A stretch of 64,000 nucleotides of DNA from Acanthacorydalis orientalis (taxonomy: Eukaryota > Arthropoda > Insecta > Megaloptera > Corydalidae), in the NCBI GenBank assembly GCA_034766995.1, contig CM068316.1, positions 21,364,090 through 21,428,089 of the forward strand, read 5' to 3'. Position 1 is the first letter of the stretch. Each line of letters starts with the position of its first letter. The notes beneath the pieces are model-generated. The model was not told the origin of the DNA. It saw only the letters and a list, made by a program, of their open reading frames with translations, and ran no database searches. This document shows, piece by piece, positions 59,101 to 64,000 of the stretch. Both the position numbers and the translations under genes were made by a program.

Positions 59101-59696
59101 TTACTGTATTGTAATTATTGAAATGAAATTTTTGAAGTGGAACTTCTTAGGGCACGATAGTGTGAATCCACCTCATAGAAATCAAAATGAAACGAATGTC
59201 AACAGCGCAGCTGTTTAGCGCACCATATTAGTGGGGGTAGAGTGGTAGTGTAAAGACAGTCCATTTCACTATTTCGTTTCACTTTCTCGCCGTATTGTTT
59301 CTGAACCATTTTTTTTTAGTATTTGAACAACTTGACACTGCTGAATAAAAACTGTTTGTTGTTATTAACATTTCTCATTTTAATTTCAATCCATTTAAAT
59401 AATTTTTCTAGTTGTGTATCATATTATTTATGCCACATGGTATCTAATCTACATTAATAGTAGCTTTGTATTTATGTATCGCTTTATATAACATTTTGCG
59501 TATCATATTAAGTTAATTATATATTTTAATCAATTGTAATAGTGTGTCAATTTGAATTAAATAAGTAGTTCTAGCTACTGCATAATCCGACTATTCTACT
59601 CCTTAATATAATACCATTTGCTCTCCATCGCACTTCCCTATAGAAGATTCACTTCTAACGCGCGTGGCGACCACGCAGATTATTTTTATTTTATTT
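59101..59696. other. AT-rich stretch with a GC-richer patch
   Basis: 59140-59290 is less AT-rich (AACAGCGCAGCTGTTTAGCG) but no gene is supported. ACGCGCGTGGCGACCACGCAG at about 59658 is an imperfect hairpin. Confidence 0.4.
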
Positions 59697-60320
59697 TTAT
59701 ATTTAAATTTCTTCTATATTGCAAGTCATTAAGAGGAAATCAGCTATAGGAAATCATATTGTTATGTGTTGGAAATAATATATTTTTTATATATGTTTTT
59801 ACATTACTTATAGTAAGTAAACAATATATAAATTGAATGCATATTAATTTATTGTTGTAGAAATTTCTTTAAATATTATAAATACTTATATTAGCATCAA
59901 TGGTTGGTTTTTATTACATAAACATTTATATAACTCAGATGTAAACACAAATACCCGATTCAATATAACCATTGTTGAAAACATTACTGTACTCGAGTCT
60001 AAATTGTTATATTGAAAACATTACTGTACTCGAGTCTAAATTATTGTATGAAAATGTCTAGTTTTGTATGCAAAAGAGACTAATTGATTTTTCTCGTCAA
60101 AAAATAGTATAACTATAAGCCTTTCAATTACAGAACACCAAGAATAAGTAAATAAATAGTAGGTACATATTAACACCACTGAAAACCATTAAAAAATCGA
60201 TATAATTCTCAGAAAAGTAAAACTAAAAATTAAATAAATTATTTCCAACACATAACAATATAATTTCCTGCAGAACTGATTTCCCCTTAATGACTTGCAG
60301 TATAGAAGAAAATTAAATAA
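59697..60320. mobile_element. Inverted-repeat element with about 85-bp arms
   Basis: Left arm 59697-59783 (TTCTTCTATATTGCAAGTCA, TTAAGAGGAAATCAG, ATTGTTATGTGTTGGAAATA); right arm 60232-60320 reverse-complemented reads TTCTTCTATACTGCAAGTCA, TTAAGGGGAAATCAG, ATTGTTATGTGTTGGAAATA. Most of the arms agree. The 450 bp between them has no ORF. No clear target duplication, so the superfamily is undetermined. A 38-bp tandem duplication lies inside (59974-60047). Confidence 0.75.
59974..60047. repeat. 38-bp tandem duplication
   Basis: TTGAAAACATTACTGTACTC, GAGTCTAAATTGTTA at 59974 is repeated at 60012 with one or two changes. Confidence 0.9.
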
Positions 60321-60557
60321 CTTTTCCAACAATATTCATGAAGTACGTGACATTTCTCTCTTTAATTAAACTTTTCAAAAATATTACCTATGACTGTATG
60401 CAATGTTCTTTCTTCTATGTATTATACTGGAGTGATATTTAATTAGACAGTGGAAGAACATGCAGGCGACACCCGTCATTCAAGCTTACTGGCAACCTTC
60501 ACATGACAGACGTAACTCACGAACTTAAATAAGGGTTAACTGTGTATAAATACACAT

Positions 60558-60596
<39 letters not shown>

Positions 60597-61229
60597 GGTA
60601 TGTATGTGTGTATATGTGTATGCATGTATATATTTATATGTATTATTCAAACAAAAAGAGATGGAAAAATATGTAAACCTCAACAGTACCCTAATGTGTG
60701 TATGTGTATATATATATATATATAGCTTTTAGATCTTTTCATATCGCTAACAATTCCATTAAATAATCTTTATTGATAGTAATTTATTATGCTATTTATG
60801 ATTTTATTTCTCAATTTAAAAGTGGAATATATTAAAGTGTAAATAAAATTTTCAGTATTTTTTCGGAAAATTTTAGATCTAAAATTAATACTAAATGATA
60901 GTGAATTTTTAATCAATAATAGATTTTTGTTTATTTTTTTACAACTGTTTTTAATCTATGTATAAAGGGATTTTTTGTTTGAAAATCTTTCGACTAATAT
61001 TCCTGCATACGTATTCACGTTAATAGTTCCTATATTCAGTATAACTCAAATAAAAGCCTTCATTTCTTTTATTGTAACTTCTTTCCAATTTTTTCAAATA
61101 GAATGGTCAGTAATATTTTTATACTAATAACATGTTGTGCATACAAATTTGTTTTCTGCACAATGTTCTCTATCAAATCACTTGTAAAAATAAACTAAAA
61201 TTCAAAAGATTCATTTAAACTATTTATCT
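60321..61229. other. AT-rich stretch, no feature recognised
   Basis: Short microsatellites at 60551-60596 ((CA)n then (TA)n) and 60691-60722. Otherwise nothing. Confidence 0.4.
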
Positions 61230-61244
61230 GTGATCCAGGTGTTT

Positions 61245-61791
61245 TTAACCCAATTTAACAATCAAATCGCTCAGAAGTGCTGCCTTCTTCAAGAATTTGT
61301 TGCCAATTACTGAACAGAACATTGTCATTGCATGTAACACGATATAATTTTCTTCACTGTCACTGAAATCACTATATTGATATCTTCTTGCTTTTTTGAT
61401 ATCTTTTTGCCGGTAAAATAATGTCACTACCACCAGAATCACTACTTGATCTCTCATCATAATCACTGCTTGATCTCTCAACACTATCACTTTCTAAATA
61501 ATTTTCATATTCTTCAAAAACAAATTTATCATCACTGCTATCTTGAAACAATTCAGTATCAATTACATTTGAATCTTCTGTCTTTTTCATTTTTTTGATC
61601 AGAGAAACGATTAAATAAATATATGATTTAGAATACTAAATACAAAAAAGAAAGAACACTAATTAATTGGAACTGTAATTTAACTGTAAATGACAGTATT
61701 TTTATTCTTAATTGTACTATATTTGTGGTACACTTTGAGTACAACGCCAAATAATGTCTGTGGCTGATAAGAGTACTTCGAATGCAAAGGG
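61245..61791 (-). mobile_element. piggyBac-like 5' end with acidic N-terminal coding
   Basis: The right end, reverse-complemented, reads CCCTTTGCATTCGAAGTACT, next to TTCA, like the MITE at 40612-41046. The minus strand from Met 61590 encodes an acidic, Ser-rich stretch (VIDTELFQDSSDDKFVFEEY, ENYLESDSVERSSSDYDERS), typical in character of piggyBac transposase N-termini. An overlapping frame carries SDFSDSEENYIVLH and then KKAALLSDLIVKLG. The DDD catalytic domain is absent. A TTAACCC at 61245 could be the left boundary, but the match to CCCTTTG is poor. The piggyBac assignment is moderate. Confidence 0.6.
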
Positions 61792-61795
61792 TTCA

Positions 61796-62079
61796 TATAA
61801 CTACTAAAAATCTAACAAGTCAATAAATTTCATAATAATACTTATAAACTGAAATTAAATCAAATGGATATAGAGAATATATTAGGTCTTTCCAATTTTT
61901 ATTCTTATAATTTATTCAATTTTATTATCTTTAGTAAAATCGAAAATTATTATCAGCAATAACTAAGACATCATAATTAAATATTAAGTTGTCTCATAAG
62001 ATAACATAGATTTTCAGGTAGTAACAATCAGGTAATCGAATAAATAAATATACACGATAGAAAAAATCAATATAATCCT
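61796..62079. other. AT-rich stretch, no feature recognised
   Basis: Spacer between the piggyBac-like and LINE remnants. Confidence 0.4.
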
Positions 62080-62370
62080 AGCCAGAATAATACTAGAGAG
62101 TCAAAAGTTACTAATATCCCACATAAATGAAAAAATCTATAAAGTAGAATAAAAGAAAAAGGTCACCCTATTCTCTAAACAAAGAAGATACACTACATCA
62201 TGTAATAATGGAATGAGCATACTATAAACATTTCCGAAAAATATATACAAAGATATTAAGAACCATCTACGAGAAGTATCAAAAATTACAAATTGAGTTT
62301 CGCCATTAAAGATAACTTTCTTACAGAAGTAAGAAAACTTATTGAAATATTCTTAATACGAGTAAGTCCA
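62080..62370 (+). pseudogene. LINE ORF2 C-terminal tail remnant
   Basis: The frame reading EDTLHHVIME-stop-AYYKHFRK matches the C-terminal zinc-knuckle pattern (EDT..HV...C..Y...R) of R1/Jockey-type non-LTR elements, with the Cys codon mutated to a stop (TGA). It is followed by IYTKILRTIYEKYQKLQIEF and NFLTEVRKLIEIFLIRV. No reverse transcriptase is adjacent. Confidence 0.6.
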
Positions 62371-63154
62371 TTCTGTTTTCTCTATTAAGTTTTTTTATTC
62401 ATTATTACCTCCTCGGCTTATTTCCTTAATAATTTCACGTTACAATTAAATCTGAAACAATTTCGGCATCTGCTTTCTTTTCAGACAGTTGATTGAATTT
62501 AGATGTTTTTTTTCTTATGCTACTGTTTAAGTTTTTCATATGCAAAATTTAAAACATCAGTATTCTTCTGCACTACTTAGCAGATTTGATCTTCATATTC
62601 ATTATTGAATTGTGATTGCTTTATTGTCCTTAAATCGTTTTAAAACATATTCAATAGTGGATTGAGACACATTCAAGAGTGGATTGTCAAAAAAATGTAC
62701 TATTTTATTTTAAGACAAAACCTTTCTAACATAACTTCACTATTGTTTCCTTTTTTATACCATATATATTATCGTTTTCGCGACTTGTTTTGAAAAATTT
62801 ACCCTCAGCCTCTGAATATTCGTATCACATTGAAATACATAACTTCAATGAAGAAAAACAATTCGACATTACAGATTTTTAGAAAAAAATCTCTTAAAAG
62901 TCTAGTCTTCGAGCAATAGACGGAGAAATTTTTAAGCCAAAATCTGATAAAAATGAATTTATCAGTAATTTTAAGGATAAGAAATATGATATTACTCCTA
63001 TAATATCTTACAGAACAAACAACTTCAATAAATGGGTTTTATATTTTAGTAAATGGTTTTTACCTGAATGTTTTAAAATATATTTATCTCTCTCTTTCTT
63101 TTTCTTTCTCTACCTCTCTCTCTCTATATATATACATATATATATATATATACA
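62371..63154. other. AT-rich stretch with (CT)n-(TA)n
   Basis: CTCTCTCTTTCTTTTTC to TCTCTCTCTATATATATA at 63089-63152. No gene recognised. Confidence 0.45.
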
Positions 63155-63300
63155 TGTTCCATAAAATTTCAAAAAATGACAAAATATTGTACTAAAAATT
63201 GAACAAAAAACGTGTAGAGATTTTGTATTAAATAATTATTAACAGTGACACCCGAAGTTACACGAAAAATCATGATATTGGTATTATAAAAACTGACATA
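63155..63300. repeat. Dispersed repeat shared with 27893-28030
   Basis: AGATTTTGTATTAAATAATT, GACACCCGAAGTTACACGAA and ATGATATTGGTATTATAA match the earlier copy in the same orientation. Confidence 0.75.
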
Positions 63301-64000
63301 GTTGGGTTGTGCTAATACGTTGAGAGGCACGTTGTGGTTCGAGCGCTAGGTACGAGACCATTGTACTCGAGCTGAAAACGGATGTTCTCCCTGCGAGAGG
63401 AAGCGGAAGCACAATTTAAGCTTGGTTTATCAGAGTAAAAACTTGATAAACGTTCTAGGGAGGGGGAAGCTTAATGCGCGGATGGGACCCGCCGCCCATA
63501 ATGCTCTCGTTTTCGTTGGCCAGGACTCTCAGGCCCGAATTACTCCCATTGCCAGTAGTTTTGGCTGCTTGTAGCGATACGACGGGTTAAACGGGCCATA
63601 GTTACCGATTGTGTTAATCAATGTGCTTTGGCTTTCCTAGGCTCTACCGTACAAGGCACGAGCTTGACAACGTACATAGTCGTGGATTGTAGGGATCCGG
63701 AGGTCATTATGCAGAGAGTCGTTCCTAACAAAGTAAGGCGCGTCGACGATGTCGCGCAGTACCTTATTTTGGAGGATACGCAATCGCTTGAGAGAGGGGA
63801 GTTAATGCTCAAGCTGAAGTCGCGTACGTCAGTATCGGTTCTATTATGCTGGTGTAGAGTATAAGCGTACTACGCAGCGATAATTGCGTCCGACGGTTGA
63901 ATGAATAATGGGTACAGTCTGCTTATCTGTCCAGAAAACTTTCAGAGTACGTTTTCGGTATGAGTTTCGATGGTCAGATGTCTGTCAATTGTAATTCCGA
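63301..64000. other. Higher-GC tract of unknown identity, runs off the window
   Basis: Base composition changes abruptly at about 63300 to near-balanced GC, as otherwise happens only in the BEL element. A 78-codon plus-strand frame (63628-63864; MAFLGSTVQGTSLTTYIVVD, PNKVRRVDDVAQYLILED) and a 64-codon minus-strand frame overlap; neither shows a family motif I recognise. GTTTATCA and TGATAAAC form a perfect 8-bp hairpin near 63426. It could be an LTR or leader of another retroelement, or a host exon/ncRNA. I cannot decide. Confidence 0.5.

Noticed and set aside
63628..63864. 78-codon plus-strand frame as a gene
   Set aside because: No recognised domain, an overlapping frame on the other strand, and no splice context; kept only as an unexplained tract.

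Overview
The window reads as gene-poor, strongly AT-rich eukaryotic (animal) DNA, most likely from an insect. The evidence is the very low GC, long (TA)n microsatellites every 1-3 kb, many kinds of mariner element, piggyBac-, hAT-, Tigger- and Helitron-like pieces, a BEL/Pao LTR retrotransposon, and one spliced exon of an insect-type cationic amino-acid transporter. A hymenopteran is plausible, but the sequence alone does not settle the order. Nothing bacterial was seen: no operons, CRISPR, rRNA or tRNA gene.

Only one host protein-coding segment is well supported: a 154-nt internal exon at 50479-50632 (+) of an SLC7A/CAT-family transporter, with matching AG acceptor and GTAAGT donor. The rest of that gene was not found. 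Nearly everything else is transposon material, mostly decayed.

Layout. 0.4-5 kb: an internally deleted mariner, a Tigger/pogo end, (TA)n tracts, a fold-back MITE and a terminal-inverted-repeat MITE. 5.4-17.3 kb: IS630/Tc1-type remnants, two long decayed mariners, HTH-only mariner derivatives and a 570-bp interrupted (TA)n array. 17.4-19.04 kb: a fold-back palindrome split by a 1.17-kb hAT element with an 8-bp target duplication. 21.5-27.2 kb: a GC-rich, defective BEL/Pao retrotransposon on the minus strand. 27.2-38.2 kb: several mariners (the one at 32667-33953 looks youngest), a LINE 3' end, and Helitron-like 3' ends. 39.7-48.6 kb: mariner remnants and three piggyBac-like MITEs flanked by TTAA. 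49.8-52.3 kb: the transporter exon between a mariner derivative and an IS630-type remnant. 53.8-58.8 kb: a LINE remnant, a full-length-sized mariner, and a short mariner that keeps an open catalytic domain without its HTH. 58.8-64 kb: hairpin and inverted repeats, a piggyBac-like N-terminus, a LINE tail and an unexplained higher-GC tract at the right end.

The most interesting points are: (1) a recurrent mariner derivative that keeps both ends and an open or nearly open N-terminal HTH domain, with the same internal junction in several copies; (2) the hAT-in-palindrome nesting, which can be undone by eye to give a continuous hairpin; (3) the two BEL LTRs, which agree over about 257 bp and then diverge abruptly, with no matching target duplication; and (4) the repeated contact between (TA)n tracts and TA-targeting transposons.
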